The notes: generated by a model not told the origin, from the letters alone. 16,484 nucleotides of DNA from JAENVU01 sp964639075 (GCA_964639075.1 CAZXCB010000055.1:1-16484), one strand, 5' to 3'; shown: positions 7,036-13,930, numbered from the stretch's first letter. Translations and numbers: made by a program.

Positions 7036-8226
7036 TCAGAAGTCGTCGGTGATGATCGGCCGGGGCGCCACGAACAGCGATCCGAGCGCCGCGACGTCGT
7101 CGTCCTCGCCGTGCAGCCGCCCCACCGCGCGCAGCTCGGCCGCGGTGACCCGGCCGACCGCGAGGGCGCTGAGCGCACCGACGTCGATGCTCACCGCGCC
7201 CCGGTCGACGCCGAGCGCCTGCCCGACGCCGTCGCGCACCGTGAGCTGCCAGCCGCCGGTGAGCCCGTGCGACCACGGGTCGGCGAGCTGGACGCTGGCC
7301 TCGCCACCGAGCCCCGGTGGGAAGCCGCGGGAGGCCATGAAGCCCGGCAGGTCGACGGCTCGTGCCATCCACCGGTTCACGCCCACCGGCTCCACCCACT
7401 GCTCGTCGAGCAGCATGAGCAGCCCGGGAAGGACCGCGATCGGGACGAGGACGTGTTCGACCTGCATCGCGTGGCCGCCGAGGAACCGCCAGAGCGCGAC
7501 GGCGCTCGGCGCATCCGCCGCGACGAGCTCGTCGACGGTGAGGGCATAGCCCCAATCCCGGCGCGGGTGCTGGCGGTACGCGACGTAGCCCGACAGGCCG
7601 TGGAGCCCCGGCACTCCGTAGAGGAAGGCGCCGTCGTCGTCGAGTCCCGCGTCGCGCATGGTCCAGAAGGACTCGCTCCGGTCGATCGCACCGTGCATCG
7701 CGGGCGCGACGGCGGCATAGCAGGCGCGCCGCTGTGCGCGGTCGGTCGGGCCGAGCCGGACCACCTCGTCGGCGGCCTCGCCGCGGATCGTCGCCAGGTT
7801 GTGGGTCGGCACGCGGGCGAACCCAGCCGCACCCGCGATCTCCCACCCCATCGACCGGTACACGCGGGTCGAGGCGGGGTGCAGGATGCTCTGCGCGATG
7901 CCGCGCTCGTGCATCCAGTCGAGCGCGGTGTCGAGCAGCGTCGCGGCCACCCGCCGGCCCCGCGCCTCGGGCCGCACGACGACCCCGGCGACGGCGCCGG
8001 TCGGCACCGATCGACCCAGCAGGTACTGCCCGGCTACGAGCACGCGCAGCGCGCCGACGAGCCCGGCGGCGGTGAACGCGCCGAGCATGGCGGTGCCGGT
8101 GTCGGCCAGCATCCATGCCTTCCACAGCTCGCGGTCCAGGCCGTCGAACCCGAAGGACTGCGTGCGCACGTCGAAGTACGCATCGAGGTCGTCGGGGCCG
8201 AGCGCGCGCACCGTCACCCTGCTCAT
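7036..8226 (-). CDS. Eis-like GNAT N-acetyltransferase
   Basis: This 396-residue protein resembles the Eis family: two GNAT domains followed by an SCP2-like C-terminal domain. Eis enzymes acetylate amines, including aminoglycosides, using acetyl-CoA. The N-terminal GNAT domain shows the acetyl-CoA strand and loop VAGVVVRPEARGRRVAATLL at about 79-98, and Tyr123 in RVYRSMGWE fits the expected general acid. The protein ends in DDF; in Mycobacterium Eis the carboxylate of a C-terminal Phe takes part in catalysis, and this ending is compatible. The ATG at 8226 has GGAG five bases upstream. Same strand as nth, 88 bases apart, with GC-rich hairpins between. Natural substrate unknown; resistance cannot be inferred. 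Confidence 0.85.
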   Translation of the reverse strand: MSRVTVRALGPDDLDAYFDVRTQSFGFDGLDRELWKAWMLADTGTAMLGAFTAAGLVGALRVLVAGQYLLGRSVPTGAVAGVVVRPEARGRRVAATLLDTALDWMHERGIAQSILHPASTRVYRSMGWEIAGAAGFARVPTHNLATIRGEAADEVVRLGPTDRAQRRACYAAVAPAMHGAIDRSESFWTMRDAGLDDDGAFLYGVPGLHGLSGYVAYRQHPRRDWGYALTVDELVAADAPSAVALWRFLGGHAMQVEHVLVPIAVLPGLLMLLDEQWVEPVGVNRWMARAVDLPGFMASRGFPPGLGGEASVQLADPWSHGLTGGWQLTVRDGVGQALGVDRGAVSIDVGALSALAVGRVTAAELRAVGRLHGEDDDVAALGSLFVAPRPIITDDF

Positions 8227-8240
8227 GACATCTCCGCTCT

Positions 8241-8269
8241 CGGCCCTACGGGCCGGGCCGCTCGGGCCC
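8241..8269 (-). terminator. Tandem GC-rich hairpins between nth and the acetyltransferase
   Basis: CGGCCC (8241-8246) pairs with GGGCCG (8250-8255) across a 3-base loop. GGGCC (8255-8259) pairs with GGCCC (8265-8269) across 5 bases; the two share base 8255. There is no T-tract. They could slow or end transcription from nth, or be structure in the acetyltransferase leader just above its GGAG. Confidence 0.3.
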
Positions 8270-8314
8270 CGCTCGGCGCGGCCGGCACGACGAGCACGAG
8301 AACTGGCGCCTCTC

Positions 8315-8968
8315 TCACGCGCGTCCCGCGCTCGGGCAGACGTCGGCGAGCAGGCACTCGCCGCACCGCGGCGTTCGGGCACCGCACACCCGGCGCCCGT
8401 GCAGGATGAGCCGCAGCGAGAGGCCTCCCCACTCGGCCGGATCGACCAGCGCGTCGAGGTCGTGCTCGACCTTCACGGGGTCGGTCTCGTTCGTCAGCTT
8501 CAAGCGGGTCGCGAGCCGACCGACGTGCGTGTCCACCGGCAGCCCCGGGAGGTCGAACGCGACCGAGCGCAGCACGTTGCCCGTCTTGCGCCCGACACCC
8601 GGGAGCGTCACGAGATCGTCCAGCTCCGTCGGCACCTGCCCGTCGAAGCGGTCACGGACCGCGGTCGCCATGCCGACGAGGCTCTTCGTCTTCTGACGGA
8701 AGAACCCGGTGGCGTGGATGATCTCCTCGACCTCGATCGGGTCGGCATCGGCGAGCGCATCTGGTGACGGGTAGCGCGCGAACAGCGTCGGAGTGACGGA
8801 GTTGACCATCTCGTCGGTGCACTGCGCCGACAGGATCGTGGCGATGAGCAGCTGGAACGGCGTCTCGTGTCGGAGCGCGCACAGCTCGGACGCCGTGCCC
8901 GGATACTCGCCCCGGAGACGCTCCACGACCGCGGCCGCGCGCTGCTTCGCTCCACGCGGTCGGGCCAT
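8315..8968 (-). CDS. nth: Endonuclease III (base-excision repair)
   Basis: Nth is a bifunctional DNA glycosylase/AP lyase that removes oxidised pyrimidines. The 217-residue protein has the family core LSAQCTDEMVN near 47-56, the helix-hairpin-helix LPGVGRKTG (122-130) with catalytic Lys128, and catalytic Asp146 in VDTHVGR. The C-terminal 4Fe-4S cluster loop is complete: Cys195, Cys202, Cys205 and Cys211 in the C-x6-C-x2-C-x5-C spacing. The ATG at 8968 was chosen over an upstream extension, which would run through the divergent promoter and into mshD; a TACCTT -10 box ends 7 bases before it and no Shine-Dalgarno sequence is seen. It diverges from mshD. Confidence 0.96.
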   Translation of the reverse strand: MARPRGAKQRAAAVVERLRGEYPGTASELCALRHETPFQLLIATILSAQCTDEMVNSVTPTLFARYPSPDALADADPIEVEEIIHATGFFRQKTKSLVGMATAVRDRFDGQVPTELDDLVTLPGVGRKTGNVLRSVAFDLPGLPVDTHVGRLATRLKLTNETDPVKVEHDLDALVDPAEWGGLSLRLILHGRRVCGARTPRCGECLLADVCPSAGRA

Positions 8969-8975
8969 GACGGGG

Positions 8976-8985
8976 AAGGTAGCGT
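8976..8985. promoter_or_regulatory. Symmetric divergent leaderless promoter of nth and mshD
   Basis: The 10-mer AAGGTAGCGT is of the form ANNNTANNNT. Minus-strand TACCTT (8976-8981) lies 7 bases before the nth ATG; plus-strand TAGCGT (8980-8985) lies 8 bases before the mshD ATG. The boxes share the TA at 8980-8981. The whole intergenic region is 25 bp with no Shine-Dalgarno sequence for either gene. Confidence 0.6.
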
Positions 8986-8993
8986 CTGACCGG

Positions 8994-9884
8994 ATGACCT
9001 CGGTGACCGTGAAGCACCCGGCGGACGCCGAACTCGTGGCCACGCTGCACGCGCTCGACGATGCGACGCTCACGGCGACCGGTCACGAGGCGATGCCCGA
9101 GGCGGTCTGGCGGGCGCTGGCCGACCGACCGGACGATTGTGTCGTGGCGATCACCGGCGCCGGCGACGCGGCCGCGGTGAGCATCCCTTCGGATTCGTTC
9201 ACCCCGCAATACCGCCAGCTCGCACTCACCACCCGATCGGGCGCGCCCGGCGACGGACCGGCGGCCGCCCTGCGGGCCGTCCTCGCCGAAGACCGCGCGA
9301 CCCGGCTCACCGCGTGGATCCCGGGCTCCGATCCCGACCTCGGCGCCGCGCTGATCCACGCGGGCTTCGCCGAGACCCGGCGCCAACACCGAATGGAGGT
9401 GCCACTCCCGCTCGACCCACCGGGGCCGCCACCGGACGGCATCGCCGTGCAGCCGTTCCGGGTCGGAACCGACGAGAGGGCATGGCTGCGCGTGAACAAC
9501 CGGGCCTTCGCCAACCACCCCGAGCAGGGCGGCTGGATCGAAGCCGTCCTCGCACGTCGGATGGCGGAGCCGTGGTTCGATGCCGCCGGCTTCCTTCTCG
9601 CCTGGCGCGGCGACGACCTCGTGGGATCGTGCTGGACCAAGGTCCACCCGCACGCGATCGGCGAGATCTTCGTGGTCGGCGTCGACCCCGATGCCCAGGG
9701 CATCGGCCTCGGCCGACACCTGGTCGTCGCCGGCCTCGACGACCTCGCCCGGCGCCGGGGCTGCACCACCGGTGCGCTGTACGTCGCGGCCGACAACCCC
9801 GCGGCGATCGCCCTCTACGACTCGCTCGGGTTCCGCATCGCGCGCACCGACACCGCGTTCACGCTCGACCGGGGTGCCGCGTGA
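8994..9884 (+). CDS. mshD: Mycothiol synthase MshD
   Basis: MshD acetylates Cys-GlcN-Ins with acetyl-CoA, the final step of mycothiol, the main thiol of actinomycetes. The 296-residue protein has two tandem GNAT domains: a degenerate N-terminal one (to about 137) and an active C-terminal one. Diagnostic MshD blocks are VNNRAFANHPEQGGW (167-181), EPWFDAAGFLLAW (192-204), CWTKVHP (213-219) and IFVVGVDPDAQGIGLGR (225-241), which holds the acetyl-CoA loop, then LYVAADNPAAIALYDSLGF. Slightly shorter than the mycobacterial enzyme. The stop overlaps the rlmN GTG as GTGA. The ATG at 8994 fits the leaderless -10 box. This gene is the best evidence that the host is an actinomycete. Confidence 0.93.
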   Translation: MTSVTVKHPADAELVATLHALDDATLTATGHEAMPEAVWRALADRPDDCVVAITGAGDAAAVSIPSDSFTPQYRQLALTTRSGAPGDGPAAALRAVLAEDRATRLTAWIPGSDPDLGAALIHAGFAETRRQHRMEVPLPLDPPGPPPDGIAVQPFRVGTDERAWLRVNNRAFANHPEQGGWIEAVLARRMAEPWFDAAGFLLAWRGDDLVGSCWTKVHPHAIGEIFVVGVDPDAQGIGLGRHLVVAGLDDLARRRGCTTGALYVAADNPAAIALYDSLGFRIARTDTAFTLDRGAA

Positions 9885-10936
9885 CCGCCCGCTACCTGGC
9901 GACGCGTCGCGACTACGCGGCGTGGCTCGACGAGCACGGCGAGCCGCGGTACCGCACCGAGCAGGTGTGGAAGGCGCTCCATGCACAGCACCGACCGCTC
10001 GAGGAGATCACCACGCTGCCCGCTACCCTCCGTGCCGAGCTCGCGGTCGCGTTCCCGACCTCGTTGCGGACGGTCGTCGAGCAGACCGGGGACGCGGGCA
10101 CGACCGTGAAGTGGCTGCACGCGACGCACGACGACCGCGAGATCGAATCGGTGCTCATGGTGTCGCCCGACCGTGCGACCGTGTGCATCTCGTCCCAGGC
10201 CGGCTGCGCGATGGCGTGCACGTTCTGCGCGACCGGCCAGGCCGGGTTCGACCGCAACCTCGACGCGGGCGAGATCGTCGAACAGGTCGTGCACGCGGCG
10301 CGCCACGCGCCGACGCGCCTCAGCAACGTCGTCTTCATGGGGATGGGCGAGCCACTCGCCAACTACGACGCGACCTGGGCCGCGGTGCGGCGCATCCACG
10401 ACGATCTGGGCATCTCCGCGCGGCGGATCACCGTCTCCACCGTCGGCATCGTGCCCGGGATCGAGCGCCTCGCCCAGGAAGACCTCCCGGTGACGCTGGC
10501 GGTGTCGCTCCACGCCCCCACCGACGAGCTGCGCGAGACCATGATCCCGGTCAACCGGCGCTACCCCCTCCGCGACGTGATCCGCGCCGCGCACGCCTAC
10601 GCGCGCGCTCACGGCCGGCGCGTCACGTTCGAGTACGCGTGCATCGAGGGCGTGAACGACCAGCCCGAGCACGCCGCCCAGCTCGCCGATCTCCTCAGCC
10701 CGCTGGGGTCGCTCGGCACCCACGTGAACCTCATCCCGCTCAACCCGACGGCCGGGTTCACCGGCCATGCGCCTCCGGCCGCGAACGTCGGGGCATTCGC
10801 GGCCGATCTGGCCGCCGCCGGGCTCACGCCGACCATCCGGCGCAACCGCGGGACGGACATCGATGCCGCCTGTGGGCAGCTCCGCGAGCGGGCGAAGGCA
10901 GGCGAGCCCGACCCGTCGACAAGAATGCGCCCGTGA
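9881..10936 (+). CDS. rlmN: 23S rRNA / tRNA adenine-C2 methyltransferase RlmN
   Basis: RlmN is a radical-SAM enzyme that methylates C2 of A2503 in 23S rRNA and A37 in some tRNAs. The 351-residue protein shows an N-terminal helical region with RTEQVWKALH, the cluster motif Cys109-x3-Cys113-x2-Cys116 (CAMACTFC), FMGMGEPLANYD (152-163), the VSLHAP strand, and the second catalytic cysteine Cys331 in DIDAACGQLR. Cfr, a relative, methylates C8; the housekeeping context and sequence favour RlmN. The start is GTG at 9881 in a GTGA overlap with mshD. The stop overlaps the next gene in the same way. Confidence 0.96.
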   Translation: MTARYLATRRDYAAWLDEHGEPRYRTEQVWKALHAQHRPLEEITTLPATLRAELAVAFPTSLRTVVEQTGDAGTTVKWLHATHDDREIESVLMVSPDRATVCISSQAGCAMACTFCATGQAGFDRNLDAGEIVEQVVHAARHAPTRLSNVVFMGMGEPLANYDATWAAVRRIHDDLGISARRITVSTVGIVPGIERLAQEDLPVTLAVSLHAPTDELRETMIPVNRRYPLRDVIRAAHAYARAHGRRVTFEYACIEGVNDQPEHAAQLADLLSPLGSLGTHVNLIPLNPTAGFTGHAPPAANVGAFAADLAAAGLTPTIRRNRGTDIDAACGQLRERAKAGEPDPSTRMRP

Positions 10937-11283
10937 ACGAATACCGGTTCATCAACACGTCCCAGCCCCAGACGCTCGTGAACGCCACGATCCTCTGCTA
11001 CATCGAGGCCGTCTTCGGGCTGCTGGACAGCGGCGGGCTGCTCGCCCTGATCCTCATCGCGGTCGGTCTCGGTGCCGGCGGCTTCGGCATCGCGAACGAG
11101 AAGAAGTGGGGCTACGGCCTCGCGTTCGGCGCCGCGGGGCTCCACGTGGTCGCGTGGCTGTACTTCTTCGGCTCCGAGGTCCTCGGCTTCCCGATCATCC
11201 TGTCGTTCGCGTTCGCGGTGCTGCTCGTCGTGCTGCTCGCCCACCCGATGAGCCGCGACTACCAGCGCATCTGGTTCCGCTGA
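10933..11283 (+). CDS. Hypothetical small membrane protein, about four TM segments
   Basis: Not recognised. The 116-residue product has four likely membrane segments near residues 15-31, 34-54, 61-80 and 84-103, short loops, a basic NEKK loop between segments 2 and 3, and a short charged tail SRDYQRIWFR that should be cytoplasmic. No signal peptide or catalytic motif is seen. GTG at 10933 overlaps the rlmN stop as GTGA, so expression is probably coupled to mshD-rlmN. Co-location with these genes does not by itself suggest a shared function. Confidence 0.75.
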   Translation: MNEYRFINTSQPQTLVNATILCYIEAVFGLLDSGGLLALILIAVGLGAGGFGIANEKKWGYGLAFGAAGLHVVAWLYFFGSEVLGFPIILSFAFAVLLVVLLAHPMSRDYQRIWFR

Positions 11284-11314
11284 GCACCTCACCGCGTTGA
11301 CGGCGATCGCCCCC

Positions 11315-11343
11315 TTGCATTCCGTGACCGGCAGGCGTAACCT
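11315..11343 (+). promoter_or_regulatory. Leaderless promoter of the ArsR-type gene
   Basis: TTGCAT (11315-11320) and TAACCT (11338-11343) are separated by 17 bases. The -10 box ends 8 bases before the ATG at 11352, and there is no Shine-Dalgarno sequence. This is the most complete promoter in the window. Its -10 box overlaps the left arm of the operator. Confidence 0.6.
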
Positions 11344-11363
11344 ACAACCTGATGGTTGTAGGT
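11340..11363. promoter_or_regulatory. Perfect 10-bp inverted repeat: probable auto-operator
   Basis: Arms ACCTACAACC (11340-11349) and GGTTGTAGGT (11354-11363) flank the 4-base spacer TGAT. The repeat covers the end of the -10 box, the presumed transcription start and the first four codons of the ArsR-type gene. Size and symmetry suit a winged-helix dimer. Binding here would block the promoter directly. Confidence 0.7.
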
Positions 11364-11702
11364 CTGCAGGATCAGGAGGAGATCGACCGGATCTTCCACG
11401 CGCTCGCCGACGCGACGCGACGCGACATCGTGCGGCGCGCGGTGCGCGGCGAGCACTCGGTCTCGGACCTCGCCCGCGGGTACGCCATGAGCCTCACCGC
11501 GGTGCAGAAGCACGTCGGCGTGCTCGAGGGCGCCGGGCTCGTCACCAAGCATCGCACGGGACGGGAGTCGCTCGTCCGCACGAACATCCGCGCCCTGCGC
11601 AAGGCGCAGCGGCTGCTCGACCAGCTCGAAGCGGTGTGGCGACACCGCCTGGACCGCTTCGCCGCCATCCTCGCCGAGCCGAAGGAAGGAACCCGACCAT
11701 GA
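11352..11702 (+). CDS. ArsR-family winged-helix transcriptional repressor
   Basis: This 116-residue protein is an ArsR/SmtB-type regulator. It opens with IFHALADATRRDIVRR (14-29), the usual first helix, followed by the DNA-reading helix-turn-helix and wing in SVSDLARGYAMSLTAVQKHVGVLEGAGLV (36-64, quoted in parts). It has no cysteine, so it is not a classical thiol metal sensor. It belongs to the subgroup usually paired with an AHSA1/SRPBCC gene, as here, where the stop and the next ATG overlap as ATGA. The ATG at 11352 lies inside a perfect inverted repeat, and codons 1-3 (MVV) are built from it. Autorepression is likely; the inducer is unknown. Confidence 0.9.
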   Translation: MVVGLQDQEEIDRIFHALADATRRDIVRRAVRGEHSVSDLARGYAMSLTAVQKHVGVLEGAGLVTKHRTGRESLVRTNIRALRKAQRLLDQLEAVWRHRLDRFAAILAEPKEGTRP

Positions 11703-12202
11703 CCGTGACCAGCGTCGTGAAGGACCCCGAGTCCTTGACCATGACCATCACCGCCGAGCTCGACGCGCCCGTCGAGCGGGCGTGGCAGCTGTGGGCCGAT
11801 CCCCGCCAACTCGAGCAGTGGTGGGGACCGCCCGAGTGGCCTGCGACCGTCGTCGACCACGACCTCTCCCCCGGCGGCCACGTCGCCTACTTCATGACCG
11901 GTCCCGAGGGCGACCAGGCACGCGGTTGGTGGCAGGTTCGCGCCGTCGACGCTCCGCACCGGCTGGAGTTCGACGACGGCTTCGCCGACGACACCGGCGC
12001 TCCGAATCCGGACATGCCGGTGTGCGTCATCGAGGCGACGTTGGCCGCGTCCGGCGCCGGTGGCACCCGCATGGACGTCACCACGACGTTTCCCTCGATC
12101 GAAGCCATGGAGCGGCTGCTCGAGATGCAGATGGACGTCGGCATGACCGCGGCGATGGGTCAGATGGACGCGATCCTCGCAGGCGCTCCGACCAACCGGT
12201 AG
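11699..12202 (+). CDS. SRPBCC / AHSA1-domain protein
   Basis: This is a 167-residue START-like (SRPBCC) protein of the AHSA1 type, with a deep hydrophobic ligand cavity. The opening LTMTITAELDAPVERAWQLWADPRQLEQWWGP (split: strand 1, helix, WWGP turn at about 44) is characteristic, as are the SPGGHVAYFM strand, WWQVRAVD and the C-terminal helix EAMERLLEMQMDVGMTAAM. No catalytic residues are assigned for the family; members bind small hydrophobic ligands. It is translationally coupled to the ArsR-type regulator by ATGA. A sensor-and-effector pair for an unknown lipophilic compound is a reasonable inference. It converges on the sulfotransferase, six bases away. Confidence 0.9.
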   Translation: MTVTSVVKDPESLTMTITAELDAPVERAWQLWADPRQLEQWWGPPEWPATVVDHDLSPGGHVAYFMTGPEGDQARGWWQVRAVDAPHRLEFDDGFADDTGAPNPDMPVCVIEATLAASGAGGTRMDVTTTFPSIEAMERLLEMQMDVGMTAAMGQMDAILAGAPTNR

Positions 12203-12208
12203 ACGGGT

Positions 12209-13396
12209 CTACGTCACCGGCTCGGACTCCACCCCGAAGAAGCTCTGGTAGGCCGCGGCCCGCTCGCGCAGCGCGCCCTCGTCGAGACCGGTATCCGCGA
12301 AGCGGTACCGGGTGCCCCCACCGCCGCCGTCGCCCGGATGCGCGGCGAGGAACGCCCGCATGCGGTCCGCCGTCGCGTCGTCGAGGTCGCGTCCGAGCGC
12401 GGTGTACACGCGGACCGTCGCGATCGGGTCGCCCACGAACTCCAGGAACTGCGTGTCGACGACGCGTTCCGGGGGGATCACGCCGCGTGCCCGCGCGTCC
12501 ATCCCGCGGTCGAGCCCCACGAAGATGTCGTCGGCGTAGTCGGCCGCGACCTCCGCGATGTCGGGCTCGTCCATGGTCATGCGACGCAGGTGCGCGCACA
12601 GCGCGCTCGTCGACGCGATCACCTTCAGCGGGTCGCGGTGGGTCTGCACGATCACGGCGTCGGGATACTCGGCCGCGAGCGCGTCGAGGTGCCAGAGGTG
12701 CGCGGGCGACTTCAACAGCCACTGCGGGGTCGGCTGGCGCGACTGGAGGTGCTGGAGGAACTTCCGGTGCCAGCGGTAGGCGGGGGCGAGGTCGGCCTCG
12801 TGGATGAGCCACCGGTCGTACGTCGGCACCCGGTACTGGACCGGGAAGATCATGCTGCGGAAGTCGCCGCCGGTCATCCGCACGCACTCCTGTGCGAGCT
12901 CGGCACCCATCGGGTGGAAGCTGCGGAACCCCGGCACGACGAGGTCGGTCATCGCGAGCTTCGCCTCGACGTCCGCGATGCGCGCATCGGTCGCGCGGGT
13001 CGCCGGCTCCGGCGGCGGGATCGGCTGATCGACCTCCCACGTGAGCGGCGCACGCAGCGTCGGATCCTGGGCGAGGACGTCGTGGAGGATCGTCGTGCCG
13101 GTGCGCGGCTGGCCGACGATGAAGATCGGCGCGGTGACGGCGCCGGCGGTGAGGTCGGGGTGCTCGCGACGGAACGCGGTGATGCCGAGGCGCGCCGAGA
13201 GGTAGGACACGACGTCACCCGCGGCGACCTCGACCCCGAGGTCGTTCAACTGCGCCTCGTGCTGGAAGCCGTCGAGCAGGATGTCGAGCCCCTCCTGCCA
13301 CGTGGGGTCGCCGAGATCCTCGGTCCCCGCGAGTGCGATCGCCTCGTCCAGCAGCCGGTCCCGGCCCAGTCGCTCGATCACCATCGCTCGCACCAC
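12209..13396 (-). CDS. PAPS-dependent sulfotransferase family protein
   Basis: The 395-residue protein belongs to the Sulfotransfer_3 type, which moves sulfate from PAPS to hydroxyl or amine groups. The 5'-phosphosulfate loop is VGQPRTGTTILHDVL with PRTGTT at 97-102, the 3'-phosphate motif is THRDPLKVIAS at 252-262, and WLLKSPAHLWHLDAL at about 226-240 is typical of the family. The start is unsettled: GTG at 13396, GTG at 13393 or ATG at 13384. A GGGGAGGGGA tract precedes them, and its spacing best fits 13393. A TAGCCT -10 box lies at 13433-13438. The acceptor is unknown; lipid or sterol-like acceptors are seen in actinomycete relatives, which is inference only. Confidence 0.88.
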   Translation of the reverse strand: MVRAMVIERLGRDRLLDEAIALAGTEDLGDPTWQEGLDILLDGFQHEAQLNDLGVEVAAGDVVSYLSARLGITAFRREHPDLTAGAVTAPIFIVGQPRTGTTILHDVLAQDPTLRAPLTWEVDQPIPPPEPATRATDARIADVEAKLAMTDLVVPGFRSFHPMGAELAQECVRMTGGDFRSMIFPVQYRVPTYDRWLIHEADLAPAYRWHRKFLQHLQSRQPTPQWLLKSPAHLWHLDALAAEYPDAVIVQTHRDPLKVIASTSALCAHLRRMTMDEPDIAEVAADYADDIFVGLDRGMDARARGVIPPERVVDTQFLEFVGDPIATVRVYTALGRDLDDATADRMRAFLAAHPGDGGGGGTRYRFADTGLDEGALRERAAAYQSFFGVESEPVT

Positions 13397-13432
13397 TCCC
13401 CTCCCCGACGCGACCTCGGCGTCGGGTGCCGC

Positions 13433-13438
13433 AGGCTA
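13433..13438 (-). promoter_or_regulatory. Candidate -10 box TAGCCT for the sulfotransferase gene
   Basis: TAGCCT on the minus strand would start transcription near 13426, giving a leader of about 30 bases that contains the purine-rich ribosome binding tract before the GTG/ATG starts. No recognisable -35 was found. Confidence 0.3.
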
Positions 13439-13571
13439 TGGCGTCCGCGACTCGCGCCGGCTCACGCGGCCCACGACGGTTGCACTCCTCCGGCACGACC
13501 GACGGCAGTGCGTCGCGCGCGCCTGGTACAACAGACCGAGATCACGAATCCCGCCGGGCGGAGGCGGACGG

Positions 13572-13730
13572 ATGGACGATCGACATTGCACGCGCTGCGG
13601 AGAATGGGTCGATCTGTACCGGACCGGCTACTACGCGGGCCGGCGCTTCAAGTCCCACGGTCGCTTCCACCCGTGGGGCGACACCTACTGCATCCACGAC
13701 CGCTGCCGAACCCCCGACGACATCGACTGA
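13572..13730 (+). CDS. Hypothetical 52-residue four-cysteine (zinc-ribbon-like) protein
   Basis: Not recognised by name. The product has Cys6-x2-Cys9 near the N-terminus and Cys40-x4-Cys45 near the C-terminus, with His42 between the latter pair, enclosing a basic aromatic middle (YYAGRRFKSHGRFHPWGD). This looks like a small metal-binding knuckle pair, probably a zinc ribbon, though the second pair has an unusual spacing. The ATG at 13572 is well supported by GGAGG at 13560-13564, seven bases upstream. It lies alone between the divergent sulfotransferase gene and the convergent lipoprotein gene. A nucleic-acid or protein-binding role is possible; nothing in the context decides it. Confidence 0.65.
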   Translation: MDDRHCTRCGEWVDLYRTGYYAGRRFKSHGRFHPWGDTYCIHDRCRTPDDID

Positions 13731-13930
13731 CCGACGACGTGCACGTAGCGGTGCATTGTGTGTCCAGACTGCGTGCAGGCGGCCTCGACGCCATACTCCT
13801 CATCGAGACTGCGGGCGGCTCGAGCCGTTCAATGGACGTTCAGCTACCGGATCGGTGGTCCAACGGTCCATTGAACGCAGGCCGTAGCAGGCTCGGTCGA
13901 TCATTCAGGCGTACGCAAGTGTGTCGCGGG
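13731..13930. other. Gene-free, palindrome-rich convergent gap
   Basis: No plausible gene is seen in these 200 bases between the convergent four-cysteine protein and lipoprotein genes. They contain a 10-bp palindrome ACGTGCACGT (13738-13747), a 12-bp palindrome CGGCTCGAGCCG (13816-13827) and a 12-bp inverted repeat at 13826-13877. Terminator, small RNA or cruciform functions are all possible. Confidence 0.5.
13826..13877. repeat. 12-bp perfect inverted repeat with 28-base spacer
   Basis: Arm CGTTCAATGGAC (13826-13837) is the exact reverse complement of GTCCATTGAACG (13866-13877). With a one-base bulge the stem extends inward by three more pairs. The spacer holds a smaller hairpin, ACCG-GAT-CGGT (13846-13856). 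The left arm touches the CGGCTCGAGCCG palindrome. It may act as a bidirectional terminator between convergent genes, though neither side carries a T-tract. Confidence 0.6.

Noticed and set aside
5424..7052. 542-codon open frame on the plus strand opposite hisD
   Set aside because: Its composition (Arg, His, Asp, Gly runs) is that of a high-GC antisense frame, while the minus strand encodes complete HisD.
11302..11311. 10-bp palindrome GGCGATCGCC before the ArsR promoter
   Set aside because: It has no loop for a terminator, lies upstream of the promoter boxes, and GCGATCGC-like words are common in GC-rich genomes.
12199..12212. 14-bp near-palindrome GTAGAC-GG-GTCTAC between convergent stops
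   Set aside because: It arises mainly because both genes end in TAG facing each other; a 2-base loop cannot form a normal hairpin.
13731..13930. Possible tRNA, attachment site or mobile-element end in the palindrome-rich gap
   Set aside because: No cloverleaf, CCA-type end, integrase, transposase or flanking direct repeat was found.
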